Below are positions 23,594 through 31,954 of a DNA stretch of 64,000 nucleotides, piece by piece. Under the pieces are notes generated by a model. That model ran no database searches and had not been told where the DNA came from. It worked only from the letters and a program-made list of their open reading frames with translations. Numbering within the stretch: position 1 is the first letter of the stretch; each line of letters opens with the position of its first letter. The stretch spans positions 1 to 64,000 of the forward strand of contig NZ_CBCSIQ010000007.1 in the NCBI RefSeq assembly GCF_965139615.1, read 5' to 3'. The stretch comes from Kerstersia similis. Its GTDB lineage: Bacteria; Pseudomonadota; Gammaproteobacteria; Burkholderiales; Burkholderiaceae_B. A program made the position numbers and the translations under genes.

Positions 23594-24739
23594 ATGACAG
23601 ATACGACCCGCAGAGACAATATGGACCTGATCGACCAACTGACACAACTGGAAGCCTATCCCGACACCCTGGCCTTGCGCCACCGGCGTGAAAAGATTGT
23701 CGCGGCCAGCCAGGGCAGCTACGATGCCCTGTTCGACCCGGCCCTGCCTGGCCTGGGCCTGCGTACACGCCTGCAGGTAGCAGAACGGGTCGCCGCGCTA
23801 AGCGGGATTGCCTCCCTGCAACACCATTATGCCGAACGCCTGGAAGAATCCGGGCTCGCAGAAGACTCGGCGCTCATCACCGATGCTGCGCTGGCCTTCG
23901 CCGACAAGCTGACGCGCCGCCCGGTTGATGGAGACCAGGCCGCCATCAATACACTGCTGGCCGCCGGCCTGGGCGCGCCTGCCATCATCACGCTGGCGCA
24001 ATTGATCGCCTTCGTCACCTTCCAGGTTCGTGTCATTGCCGGGCTGGATGCGCTCAAGCACAGCAGCGCCCCCACAAGTGACCTGGCAGCGGCCGCTGCC
24101 GACAGCGTCCCGTTCGTCCACCCGGCCCATCTCCCCAAGCCCGGCGAGCCCCTGGAAATCAATGGCTACACCAGCGCCAGCCTGGACTGGAAAGCCTGGG
24201 TACCGGTATTGCAGCTGGATCAGGCCACACCGGAACAGCTAGCCATTCTGGAAGCCAGCCATCCGTCCGCCAAAACCAGCGACTACTACCTGGCGCTGGT
24301 GCAGCAGCCCCGCATCCTGCAGGAACGCTCCACGGTCTTCAATGCCATCATGTATGCCCCTGGCGGCATGTCGCGCGCAGAACGGGAACTGGCCAGCACG
24401 GTAGTGTCACGCGTCAACGGCTGCGTCTATTGCGCCTCGGTGCATGCGCAGCGCTTCGAGCAATTGGCCAAGCGCAACGATGTCATTGCGCAAGTCTTCG
24501 AAGACCCCGACACTGCCGGCACCAATTCGCGCGAACGGGTCATCGTGCAACTGGCGCTGACCTTGACCCGTCACCCCGAACAACTGACCGCGGACAGCCT
24601 GCAGGCGCTCTATGCCGCAGGCCTGACTGCCGCTGAAATCCTGGACGGTATCCACAGCATCGCAATCTTTGCCTGGGCCAACCGCCTGATGCTGAATCTG
24701 GGCGAACATGTCTGGCCTGCCACGCAGGGACAGGGCTAA
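23594..24739 (+). CDS. CMD domain / alkylhydroperoxidase (AhpD-like) fusion protein
   Basis: A 381-residue protein made of two carboxymuconolactone-decarboxylase-type halves. The first (about 10-160) lacks a clear Cys pair. The second (about 195-380) has the AhpD-type active site CVYCASVHAQR near 275, that is C-x-x-C-x3-H. As I recall, separate CMD and alkylhydroperoxidase genes of this kind sit beside family 5 ABC transporters and FMN-dependent monooxygenases in other bacteria; here they seem fused. A start at 23621 is possible. It would remove peroxides or act on an oxidised pathway intermediate. It is the last gene of the operon. Confidence 0.82.
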   Translation: MTDTTRRDNMDLIDQLTQLEAYPDTLALRHRREKIVAASQGSYDALFDPALPGLGLRTRLQVAERVAALSGIASLQHHYAERLEESGLAEDSALITDAALAFADKLTRRPVDGDQAAINTLLAAGLGAPAIITLAQLIAFVTFQVRVIAGLDALKHSSAPTSDLAAAAADSVPFVHPAHLPKPGEPLEINGYTSASLDWKAWVPVLQLDQATPEQLAILEASHPSAKTSDYYLALVQQPRILQERSTVFNAIMYAPGGMSRAERELASTVVSRVNGCVYCASVHAQRFEQLAKRNDVIAQVFEDPDTAGTNSRERVIVQLALTLTRHPEQLTADSLQALYAAGLTAAEILDGIHSIAIFAWANRLMLNLGEHVWPATQGQG

Positions 24740-24845
24740 ACGGCACTGAATGCTTCCGGCCGTCACGGCGCCCGCCTCGGTACCGTGACCACCCGCCAAG
24801 CCGGCCGTACATACAGAACGCCCGGAAGACAGGCGCCGCCCAGCG

Positions 24846-25424
24846 CTAACGCAAGCGTCCAAACATGCGCGCCATCACGCCATCCCGCAGTACCACGCGG
24901 TGCCATACCGCCATGGCGATATGGCCGCCGATCAGGCCCAGCAAGCACCAGGCCAGCACCCCATGCAGGGCATTGGCCGGCGCCACCATCCATTCGACTT
25001 TTTCAGCTGTCGCCGGCAACACCTGCCAGCCCCAGATGTTCAGGCCACGGCCCGAGCCGTAGGCGCGCAGCCCGGCCAGCAGCGGCACCACCAGCATCAG
25101 CAGATACAGCAAGCCATGCCCGATACGCGCGGCCATGGCTTGCCAGCCCTGCCCTTGCGGCGGACGCTGGCGTAGATTGCTGCCTGCCCAAAGCACCCGA
25201 ATCATCAGCAGTATCAGCAACAGCGTACCGACCGGCGCATGCGTACCGACAAAAAACGATGCCAGCGGCGTGCGGCCCTGCGACAGCTTGACCGCCATTC
25301 CCAGGAACTGCCAGGCAAACAGCAATGCCATGGCGCCATGCAGCATCCTGGTGACAAGACCATACCGGTGGCGGTCATCCCGCCATTGCCTGCCCTGCCC
25401 CTGCATTTCCCCCATTTCGCTCAT
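24846..25424 (-). CDS. Cytochrome b561 family protein
   Basis: A 192-residue di-haem membrane cytochrome with four transmembrane helices. Candidate haem-ligand histidines are in RMLHGAMALLF near residue 28, VGTHAPVG near 63, NALHGVLAW near 152 and GGHIAMAVWH near 167. The start at 25424 has GAGGGG upstream; a second ATG at 25436 is less well placed. It could pass electrons from quinol or to superoxide and similar acceptors. It is divergent from the AraC-family gene. Confidence 0.87.
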   Translation of the reverse strand: MSEMGEMQGQGRQWRDDRHRYGLVTRMLHGAMALLFAWQFLGMAVKLSQGRTPLASFFVGTHAPVGTLLLILLMIRVLWAGSNLRQRPPQGQGWQAMAARIGHGLLYLLMLVVPLLAGLRAYGSGRGLNIWGWQVLPATAEKVEWMVAPANALHGVLAWCLLGLIGGHIAMAVWHRVVLRDGVMARMFGRLR

Positions 25425-25576
25425 GTTTCCCCTCATTCCCCGCGAATTTCCTGCGTGCCCGGCCTTTCAAGCGCTGATGCTTGCTGCCCTGCCAGCTTGC
25501 CCGCCCCCCGGCGCAAACTGCCCCTCATGAATCGAAAGCCCTACAATGCTACCAGCCTTCGCCACGCACCGTTTCC

Positions 25577-26617
25577 ATGCCACACCGCGCAGACCCGTTA
25601 GCCGTCCACCTTTCGCCCGACCTGCTGGAGCAATTGTTCCTGCGGGCGCCTGAGGTATCGGGCCGGCAAGCGCTATCCATGGCGCAGCCTTACCTGGCCG
25701 GCGCAGCGCCTTTGACCCCCGAAGCCTTGGCCGCGACCTACCGCCAGCTGGCGACGGATATGGCGGATGAGCACCTGGGACTGTTCCTGCGTCCGGCCAG
25801 GCCAGGCACCCTCAAGTTCCTGATGCTGGGCTTGCTGGACGCACCGACGCTGGGTGTCGCCCTGCACCGCTATACTCATCTGTTCCATATTCTGTTCGAC
25901 GATTTCCGCCTGCGCCTGCGGCGCGACGCCAGCCTGGCGCACATCAGCGTTCACGCGACGGATGGCCACCGGCTCCCTGACGAAGCCGGCCAGTTTCTGT
26001 TGCTCAAGCTGACCCACGGCATCGCCTCATGGCTGATCGCCGATGACTTGCCACTGACCCTGCTGCATTTCGCCTTCCCCGCCGGCGCGCGCGCGCAGGA
26101 CTACATCCAGCTGTTTCACGGCATTCCCCAGTTCGAGCAGGAACGCCCGCAGTTTTCCTTTCCGCGGGATTATCTGGACCTGCCCATCCGGCGCCGCAAG
26201 CCCGAACTGCGCAGTTTCCTGGCACGCGCCCCGCTGGATTGGTTGCATACCGATCTCGGCCATGGCCTGGTCAGCCGCGAAGTCAGGCGTGTGCTGACCG
26301 CCGCGCTGCCGGATCTGCCGGCCCTGGAAATCGTCGCCAGCCGGCTGGGGCTCTCTACGCGCACCCTGGGCCGCCGGCTGAGCGAGGAAGGCCATACCTT
26401 CCAGGGCATCAAAAACGGCTTGCGCCGCGATATTGCCATTCAACGTATTGCAATGACAGACGACCCGATTGCCGATATTGCCCTGGAACTGGGGTTCGAT
26501 GACCCCAATACTTTCTATCGCTCTTTCCGGCGCTGGACCGGCCATACCCCCGGCTATTACCGGCAGGCCAGCACAGAGCCGGCGGCGACAACGGCAACGG
26601 CCCCGGCAGGGGCATAG
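25577..26617 (+). CDS. AraC family transcriptional regulator (OruR/MmsR-like)
   Basis: A 346-residue regulator with an N-terminal arabinose-binding-type regulatory domain (about 20-215) and a C-terminal double helix-turn-helix (about 235-335): LEIVASRLGLSTRTLGRRL and then PIADIALELGFDDPNTFYRSFRRW. The start at 25577 is taken over an upstream TTG at 25481, because the sequence before it is not domain-like. Regulators of this subgroup often control amino-acid or alcohol catabolism. The target is unknown; the divergent cytochrome b561 gene is one candidate. Confidence 0.9.
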   Translation: MPHRADPLAVHLSPDLLEQLFLRAPEVSGRQALSMAQPYLAGAAPLTPEALAATYRQLATDMADEHLGLFLRPARPGTLKFLMLGLLDAPTLGVALHRYTHLFHILFDDFRLRLRRDASLAHISVHATDGHRLPDEAGQFLLLKLTHGIASWLIADDLPLTLLHFAFPAGARAQDYIQLFHGIPQFEQERPQFSFPRDYLDLPIRRRKPELRSFLARAPLDWLHTDLGHGLVSREVRRVLTAALPDLPALEIVASRLGLSTRTLGRRLSEEGHTFQGIKNGLRRDIAIQRIAMTDDPIADIALELGFDDPNTFYRSFRRWTGHTPGYYRQASTEPAATTATAPAGA

Positions 26618-26641
26618 ACAGACAACGGGCAAACATGCAAA

Positions 26642-26675
26642 AAAAGCCAGGCTGCAACCTGGCTGCCTGGCTTTT
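26642..26675. terminator. Bidirectional intrinsic terminator
   Basis: An 11-bp stem (AAAAGCCAGGC with GCCTGGCTTTT) with a 12-base loop separates the AraC gene from the convergent small membrane protein gene. A/T runs on both sides make it usable in both directions. Confidence 0.88.
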
Positions 26676-26702
26676 CCCGATGACGGCGATTCGCCGCGAC
26701 GT

Positions 26703-26864
26703 CTAATTGAACGTCATGTATGCCTTGTAGATGGATGCGAACAGCACACCCATCAAGCTAATTCCCAGCAAAGCCAAACCCGCGTTCCGGTCACGCAGAC
26801 CGAAGCCGAAGATGAAAATAATCAGGCTGGCGACAAAAATAATCAGCAATGTGCCGTTAGTCAT
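26703..26864 (-). CDS. Small membrane protein, 53 residues
   Basis: A short gene encoding 53 residues, beginning MTNGTLLIIFVASLIIFIFG and ending IYKAYMTFN. The first 22 residues form one hydrophobic helix, and a second hydrophobic stretch (about 29-46) follows a charged turn GLRDRNAG. AGGAA lies 4-8 bases upstream of the ATG, and a terminator follows the stop. Ribosome binding site, terminator and a sensible two-helix design support a real gene. I do not recognise the family. Confidence 0.7.
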   Translation of the reverse strand: MTNGTLLIIFVASLIIFIFGFGLRDRNAGLALLGISLMGVLFASIYKAYMTFN

Positions 26865-27287
26865 GAATTCCTACCTATCCCTTAAGGTCGGCCAATACCG
26901 ACTGTCACAGCAAGCATACCCTGCCAGCATCATGCCGGCTTGACCTGGCGCAAATCGACGCAGCAGCTTGCTACCTGCCCGATACGCTGGCGGAACCTTC
27001 ATTTCCCTCTCACGGAAAATAGGCTTTGCAGGCCCTTATCCGCGCCTGTACGCCCTTATTTCAGCGTAAGACGATTTTTATGTCCAGCTCGGACATTTCC
27101 CGTCTTGCAGGAGCGATTCTTAACAAAACGAGAACATTTTTTTTCTTGCCGGGAATTATTTCGCTGCATTACAGTCCAATCCGCTCGCATCGTGCGCCCC
27201 TATCAGGATTGGGGGGCGTCGTCTTCTCCGGCATCCGGTTTTTCCCACTGCCCTGTCTTTCAGAATCCTGCCAGGATCATCGCCTTT
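26865..27287. other. Intergenic region before the LTA-synthase-like gene
   Basis: These 423 bases lie between divergent genes. Open frames through it show no protein features. It is locally less GC-rich around 27060-27180 and contains T-rich runs, so it probably holds the promoters of both neighbours. I see no clear operator or structured RNA. Confidence 0.4.
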
Positions 27288-29174
27288 ATGCTGAAGCTCA
27301 CCCTACGATTTCTTATAGCCAGTCTGATATTGTTTTTTATTTCCCGCACCGGACTGGCACTGTGGCAATGGGATCGCGTCCACGCTGTTGCGGACTTCTG
27401 GCGTATCTGGTTCGGCGGGCTACGGATCGACCTGGCCATGCTGGGCATGCTCGCGGCGCTGCCGCTGTTCCTGTCTCCCTGGCTGGGACATAGCCCCCGC
27501 GCCACGCGCTGGACGGCGATCTGGTTCCGGGTGTGCTGGCTGCTCCTGGCGATCATGGAAGCGGCCACGCCGCAATTCCTTGCCGAATACGACACCCGCC
27601 CCAACCGCTTGTTCTTCATCTACCTCATCTACCCGGAAGAAGTGCTGTCCATGCTCTGGACAGGCTACAAGCTCAGCGTGGGCGCAGCCATCATCGGCGT
27701 CGTCGCTCTACTCTGGATCGGCATCAAGCTGTTCCCCATGAACGCCAAACCGGATACCCGCCTTGCCTGGGGCTGGCGTCCCGTCCTCAGCGTGGTCTTT
27801 GCCGCGCTGGCCTTCATCTCGATACGCGGCACGCTGCAGCATCGTCCCATCAACCCCTCGACAGTCGCTTTCGCCAACGACGCCATGGTGAACTCGCTGG
27901 CCTTGAATTCGTTCTACAGCGTCACCTATGCCGCCTACCGCATGAAGGACGAACGATCGGCGGAATCCCTGTATGGCAGCATGCCCACCGAAGAAGCCAT
28001 CGAAATCGTGCGTACCTCGGCAGGCTTGCCCGCCCAACCTAGCGACCCGCAGATCCCGACCCTGCATGAACAGCGCGCCAGCCTTGCCGTCGAACGGCCC
28101 CGCAATCTGGTATTGATCGTGGAAGAAAGCCTGGGCGCACAATTCGTAGGCAGCCTGGGGGGACAAAACCTGACACCGCATCTGGATGCCCTCGCCAAAG
28201 AAGGCTGGTACTTCACCCGCACCTATGCCACCGGCACACGCTCGGTGCGTGGCCTGGAAGCGCTCACCACGGGCTTCCCGCCGACCCCCTCGGAAGCCGT
28301 CGTCAAGATGCCCAATGCCCAGACCGGCTTTTTCACACTGGCGGAATTGCTGGGGCGGCAGGGTTATGGTTCGCGCTTCCTGTATGGCGGCGAAGCCCAC
28401 TTCGACAATATGCGCGGCTTTTTCCTCGGCAACGGCTTCCAGGAAGTCGTCGATCTGCCGCGTTTTTCCACCAAACCCAGCTTTGTCGGCTCCTGGGGTG
28501 CGGCCGATGAAGATATGTTCACCGAGCTGGATCACCTGCTGATGCAGGAACGCGGCAAGCCCGAGTTCATCCTGGCCTTCTCCGTGTCCAATCACTCGCC
28601 CTGGGAATATCCTGAGGGCCGCATTAGCCCTGACGGCGAACCCGACACCGTTGAAAACACCGTCCGTTACGCGGATTGGGCGCTGGGCCAGTTCTTCGAA
28701 AAAGCACGCACCCGCCCCTATTGGGAAGATACGATATTTCTGGTTGTCGCCGATCACGATGCCCGCGTCTATGGCGCCACCGATATCCCTGTCGAGCGTT
28801 TCCATATCCCCGCGCTGATTCTTGGCGGCAGCATCTCGCCACGCAGCGATGAGCGCCTGATCAGCCAGATCGACCTGCCGCCGACGCTGCTCTCCCTGAT
28901 CGGCATTTCCAGCGAACATCCCATGATAGGCAGCGACCTGACCGTGCGCAGCCCTGACCGCGCCATCATGCAGTTCGGTGACAACTATGGTTATCTGCAA
29001 GGTGATCAGTTGCTGGTGCTGCGCCCCAGCCTCGAACCCCAGCAATACCACTGGACGCCGGCAGGCCAGGAAGCAGTTGCCACCGACGAAGCCCTGGCAC
29101 GCAAGGCGCTGGGCCATGTCATCTGGCCCAGTTGGGCCTACCGCGCACGTACCTATCACTTGCCACCGCAGTGA
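27288..29174 (+). CDS. LTA synthase family sulfatase-like membrane protein
   Basis: A 628-residue inner-membrane protein: about five transmembrane helices in the first 190 residues, then a periplasmic sulfatase/alkaline-phosphatase-fold domain. Visible motifs are LVLIVEESLGAQF near 281 (metal-binding Glu), TYATGTRSVRGLEAL near 312 with the probable catalytic Thr, GGEAHFDNM near 366 and VVADHDARVYG near 485. Gram-negatives lack lipoteichoic acid, so relatives usually transfer phosphoglycerol or phosphoethanolamine to periplasmic glucans or glycolipids. The long upstream open frame is dropped because helix 1 begins at the 27288 ATG. Confidence 0.88.
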   Translation: MLKLTLRFLIASLILFFISRTGLALWQWDRVHAVADFWRIWFGGLRIDLAMLGMLAALPLFLSPWLGHSPRATRWTAIWFRVCWLLLAIMEAATPQFLAEYDTRPNRLFFIYLIYPEEVLSMLWTGYKLSVGAAIIGVVALLWIGIKLFPMNAKPDTRLAWGWRPVLSVVFAALAFISIRGTLQHRPINPSTVAFANDAMVNSLALNSFYSVTYAAYRMKDERSAESLYGSMPTEEAIEIVRTSAGLPAQPSDPQIPTLHEQRASLAVERPRNLVLIVEESLGAQFVGSLGGQNLTPHLDALAKEGWYFTRTYATGTRSVRGLEALTTGFPPTPSEAVVKMPNAQTGFFTLAELLGRQGYGSRFLYGGEAHFDNMRGFFLGNGFQEVVDLPRFSTKPSFVGSWGAADEDMFTELDHLLMQERGKPEFILAFSVSNHSPWEYPEGRISPDGEPDTVENTVRYADWALGQFFEKARTRPYWEDTIFLVVADHDARVYGATDIPVERFHIPALILGGSISPRSDERLISQIDLPPTLLSLIGISSEHPMIGSDLTVRSPDRAIMQFGDNYGYLQGDQLLVLRPSLEPQQYHWTPAGQEAVATDEALARKALGHVIWPSWAYRARTYHLPPQ

Positions 29175-29190
29175 TCCATGCTATGATCCG

Positions 29191-29345
29191 CCGCAGTAAT
29201 GGGGAGTAGCCTACTTCCACCCTAGGAAGCGCACGCGTCAACATACTCGGTGATTTCACCGTGGCGCGTGCAGCCATAGTGCTCGGCGAGACCATGAACA
29301 CAACAGCCAAGTAGTTGTCGGGCTTGTCTGTTGTGTCCAGGTTTC
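29191..29345 (+). ncRNA. yybP-ykoY manganese riboswitch
   Basis: The leader of mntP carries the strongly conserved elements of this family: ATGGGGAGTAGCC at 29199-29211, GTCAACATACTCGG at 29237-29250, and TGCTCGGCGAGACCA at 29280-29294. A long hairpin (CACAACAG with CTGTTGTG) follows at about 29300-29337. An octamer CCATAGTG (29274-29281) can pair with CACTATGG (29353-29360) just before the start codon, which suggests a translational switch. Mn(II) binding should raise exporter expression. The boundaries are approximate. Confidence 0.92.
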
Positions 29346-29366
29346 CGACACTCACTATGGTGCCCC

Positions 29367-29945
29367 ATGAATTTTGCTTCAACCCTCCTGCTCGCCCTGG
29401 CCATGTCCACCGACGCATTTGCCGTCGCTGTCGGCAAGGGAGCTGCCCTCCACAAACCCCGCCTGACCGAAGCCATGCGCGTTGGTCTGATCTTCGGCGT
29501 GGTCGAAGCCATTACCCCCCTGATCGGCTGGCTGCTGGGCCGCGCCGCTGCGCCTTATATAGAAAGCTGGGATCATTGGGTCGCCTTCGGCCTGCTGCTG
29601 ATGCTGGGCGCTCACATGATCTGGCGCAGCCTGCAGCCGGCAGAATCCGGTGCTGGCGATGAAGCCTGTGCCCGGCGTGGTCGCCAGAGCGTCTGGGCGC
29701 TGGCCCTGGCAGGCCTGGCCACCAGCATAGATGCCATGGCCGTCGGCATCAGCCTGGCGTTTATTGATGCCAGCATCGTCTCAACGTCCGTGATGATCGG
29801 CCTGGCCACCATGGTCATGGTAACGCTGGGCATCATGCTGGGCCGCGTACTCAAGCGCCTGGTCGGCCGTTGGGCGGAACTGGCCGGCGGTGTCATCCTG
29901 ATTCTGGTGGGTCTGAGCATCGTCTATGAGCACCTGAGCCTTTGA
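29367..29945 (+). CDS. mntP: Manganese efflux pump MntP
   Basis: A 192-residue inner-membrane protein with six helices. It shows the two repeated MntP signatures: ALAMSTDAFAVAVGKG near 10 and ALAGLATSIDAMAVGISLAF near 112, each with the conserved Asp in a membrane helix. The ATG at 29367 begins MNFASTLLLAL as expected for the family. It exports excess Mn(II) and is controlled by the upstream riboswitch. MntR and the SitABCD importer are encoded about 24 kb away in the same window. Confidence 0.95.
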   Translation: MNFASTLLLALAMSTDAFAVAVGKGAALHKPRLTEAMRVGLIFGVVEAITPLIGWLLGRAAAPYIESWDHWVAFGLLLMLGAHMIWRSLQPAESGAGDEACARRGRQSVWALALAGLATSIDAMAVGISLAFIDASIVSTSVMIGLATMVMVTLGIMLGRVLKRLVGRWAELAGGVILILVGLSIVYEHLSL

Positions 29946-30110
29946 TGCCGCTGGGCTGGCCGGAAGCCCTGGCCGGCCCTGTGGGCATAGGCGGCCCAAC
30001 ATTGCAGATGCAGTATTCTTGGCAGAATCGCACCACGATCCGATACGCCTGAACCCGCACCGACTGCAGGCGGGTTCGTTCCCCTCCCTCCGTTTGCCTT
30101 CACTGTTGCC

Positions 30111-30794
30111 ATGACCCGCACCGCCTGTTTTGACGCCATCCTGTTTGACTGTGATGGCGTGCTTGTCGATTCCGAACCCATCACCCATCGCGTCCTGGCA
30201 GAAATGCTGGCGGAACAGGGCTGGGCGATCAGCCTGGAAGAAGCCTCCCGCATCTTCACCGGCAAGACGGTCCGTGATGAATCCGCCCTTATCACATCCC
30301 ACACCGGCAAACCCGTCACCGATGCCTGGCTGGCCGAGTTCTGGCAACGCCGCAATGCCGCACTGGAAACCGAACTGCTGGAAATTCCTGGCGCCGGCCG
30401 CGCGGTGCAGTCCTTGCATCAGACGCTGGATGGCCGCATTGCCGTGGCTTCCGGCGCAGACCGCCGCAAAGTGGAATTGCAGCTGCGCAAAACCGGCCTG
30501 TACGACTACTTCCAGGAACGCATCTGCAGCGGGCATGAACAAGCGCGCAACAAGCCCTATCCCGACGTCTATCTGGCTGCGGCCAAATTGCTGGGGGCGG
30601 ACCCGGCCCGCTGCGCCGTTGTCGAAGACACGGTCACTGGCACCCGCGCGGGTGTCGCTGCCGGCGCGACCGTTTTCGGCTACAGCCCGGGCGGCCTGGG
30701 GCATAGTTCTGCCCAGGAACTGCGGGATGCCGGCGCCAGCCATATTTTCCAGGACATGGCAGATTTGCCCGCGCTAATTACTGCCGGCGCCTGA
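30111..30794 (+). CDS. HAD family hydrolase (beta-phosphoglucomutase-like)
   Basis: A 227-residue subfamily IA haloacid-dehalogenase-type phosphatase. The nucleophile and acid/base Asp are in LFDCDGVLVDSEP (residues 11-23). Motif II is VASGAD near 111, motif III is the Lys in RNKPYPDVY near 147, and motif IV is VVEDTVTGTRAG near 168. It is cytosolic and probably dephosphorylates a small sugar or other phosphate ester; the specific substrate cannot be inferred. The gene is in the same orientation as mntP and the downstream flavin reductase. Confidence 0.9.
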   Translation: MTRTACFDAILFDCDGVLVDSEPITHRVLAEMLAEQGWAISLEEASRIFTGKTVRDESALITSHTGKPVTDAWLAEFWQRRNAALETELLEIPGAGRAVQSLHQTLDGRIAVASGADRRKVELQLRKTGLYDYFQERICSGHEQARNKPYPDVYLAAAKLLGADPARCAVVEDTVTGTRAGVAAGATVFGYSPGGLGHSSAQELRDAGASHIFQDMADLPALITAGA

Positions 30795-30851
30795 CACCCG
30801 CCTTGCCCGCCTGACTTGCCCTTGACCCGTCCAGCCCTCCCAGGAACCCTC

Positions 30852-31943
30852 ATGTCTGCCCTGTTTCAATCATTTCAACTGAAAGATGTCAGCTTGCGCA
30901 ACCGCATTGCGGTGCCGCCCATGTGCCAGTATCAGGCTGTTGACGGTCTGGTCAACGACTGGCACCACGTCCATTATGCCGGCCTGGGCCGCGGAGGTGC
31001 CGGGCTGGTCATCGTCGAAGCCACCGCCGTCTCGCCGGAAGGCCGGATTACGCCCGCTTGCGCAGGCATCTGGTCTGATGCCCATGCCGCAGCGCTCGCT
31101 CCGATTGCCGCCGCCATCAAGGCCGGCGGTGCCGTTCCCGGCATCCAGATTGCGCACGCCGGCCGCAAAGCCAGCGCCAACCGCCCCTGGGAAGGCGACG
31201 ACCACATTCCGGAAGGCGACCCGCGTGGCTGGGAAACCATCTCCCCCTCCGCGCTGGCTTTCGGCGCCCAGCTACCCAAGGTGCCGCGTGCCATGACGCT
31301 GGACGACATCGCCCGCGTCCGCCAGGATTTTGCAGAGGCGGCACGGCGCGCCCGCGATGCCGGCTTCGAATGGCTGGAGCTGCATTTCGCGCATGGCTAC
31401 CTGGGGCAAACTTTCTTTTCTCCACACAGCAACCAGCGTCAGGATCAATATGGCGGTACGGCTGAAAACCGCAACCGATTCCTGCTGGAAACCCTGGAAG
31501 CCGTGCGCGCCGTCTGGCCTGAACATCTGCCTCTCACCGCGCGCTTTGGCGTGATCGAATACGATGGCCAGGACGAACAGACCGTCGCCGATGCCATTGT
31601 GTTGGCCCGGCATTTCAAGAACGCAGGCCTAGATCTGCTCAGTGTCAGTGCGGGCTTTACCATTCCCGGCACGCAGATCCCCTGGAAAACGCCAGGTTTT
31701 CTCGCACCGGTTGCCGAGCGCGTCCGCAACGAAACCGGCCTGCCGGTTTCCAGCGCCTGGGGCATGGATGACCCCGCCCTGGCGGAACGATTGATCGCCA
31801 GCCACCAGCTGGATCTGGTGCAGATCGGCAAAGGCCATCTTGCCAACCCGCACTGGTCTTATGCGACGGCCCGTGCGTTGCATCAGGACAATGCCGCCGC
31901 GCTGCTACCGCCATCCTACCGCTACTGGCTGCAGCGCTACTGA
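30852..31943 (+). CDS. NADH:flavin oxidoreductase, Old Yellow Enzyme (YqjM/XenA type)
   Basis: A 363-residue FMN-dependent TIM-barrel ene-reductase. Family elements are PPMCQYQAVDG with the redox-tuning Cys at residue 25, IQIAHAGRKAS near 109, HFAHGYLGQTFFSPHSNQR near 185, and a C-terminal GKGHLANP flavin-phosphate region. These match the YqjM/XenA class. The ATG at 30852 has AGGA upstream; the longer frame from 30816 is not used. It reduces activated C=C bonds in enones or nitro compounds with NADPH. Confidence 0.92.
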   Translation: MSALFQSFQLKDVSLRNRIAVPPMCQYQAVDGLVNDWHHVHYAGLGRGGAGLVIVEATAVSPEGRITPACAGIWSDAHAAALAPIAAAIKAGGAVPGIQIAHAGRKASANRPWEGDDHIPEGDPRGWETISPSALAFGAQLPKVPRAMTLDDIARVRQDFAEAARRARDAGFEWLELHFAHGYLGQTFFSPHSNQRQDQYGGTAENRNRFLLETLEAVRAVWPEHLPLTARFGVIEYDGQDEQTVADAIVLARHFKNAGLDLLSVSAGFTIPGTQIPWKTPGFLAPVAERVRNETGLPVSSAWGMDDPALAERLIASHQLDLVQIGKGHLANPHWSYATARALHQDNAAALLPPSYRYWLQRY

Positions 31944-31954
31944 CCCCGGACGCC

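Noticed and set aside
27708..29159. A 483-codon minus-strand open frame
   Set aside because: Antisense to the LTA-synthase-like gene with conserved sulfatase motifs.
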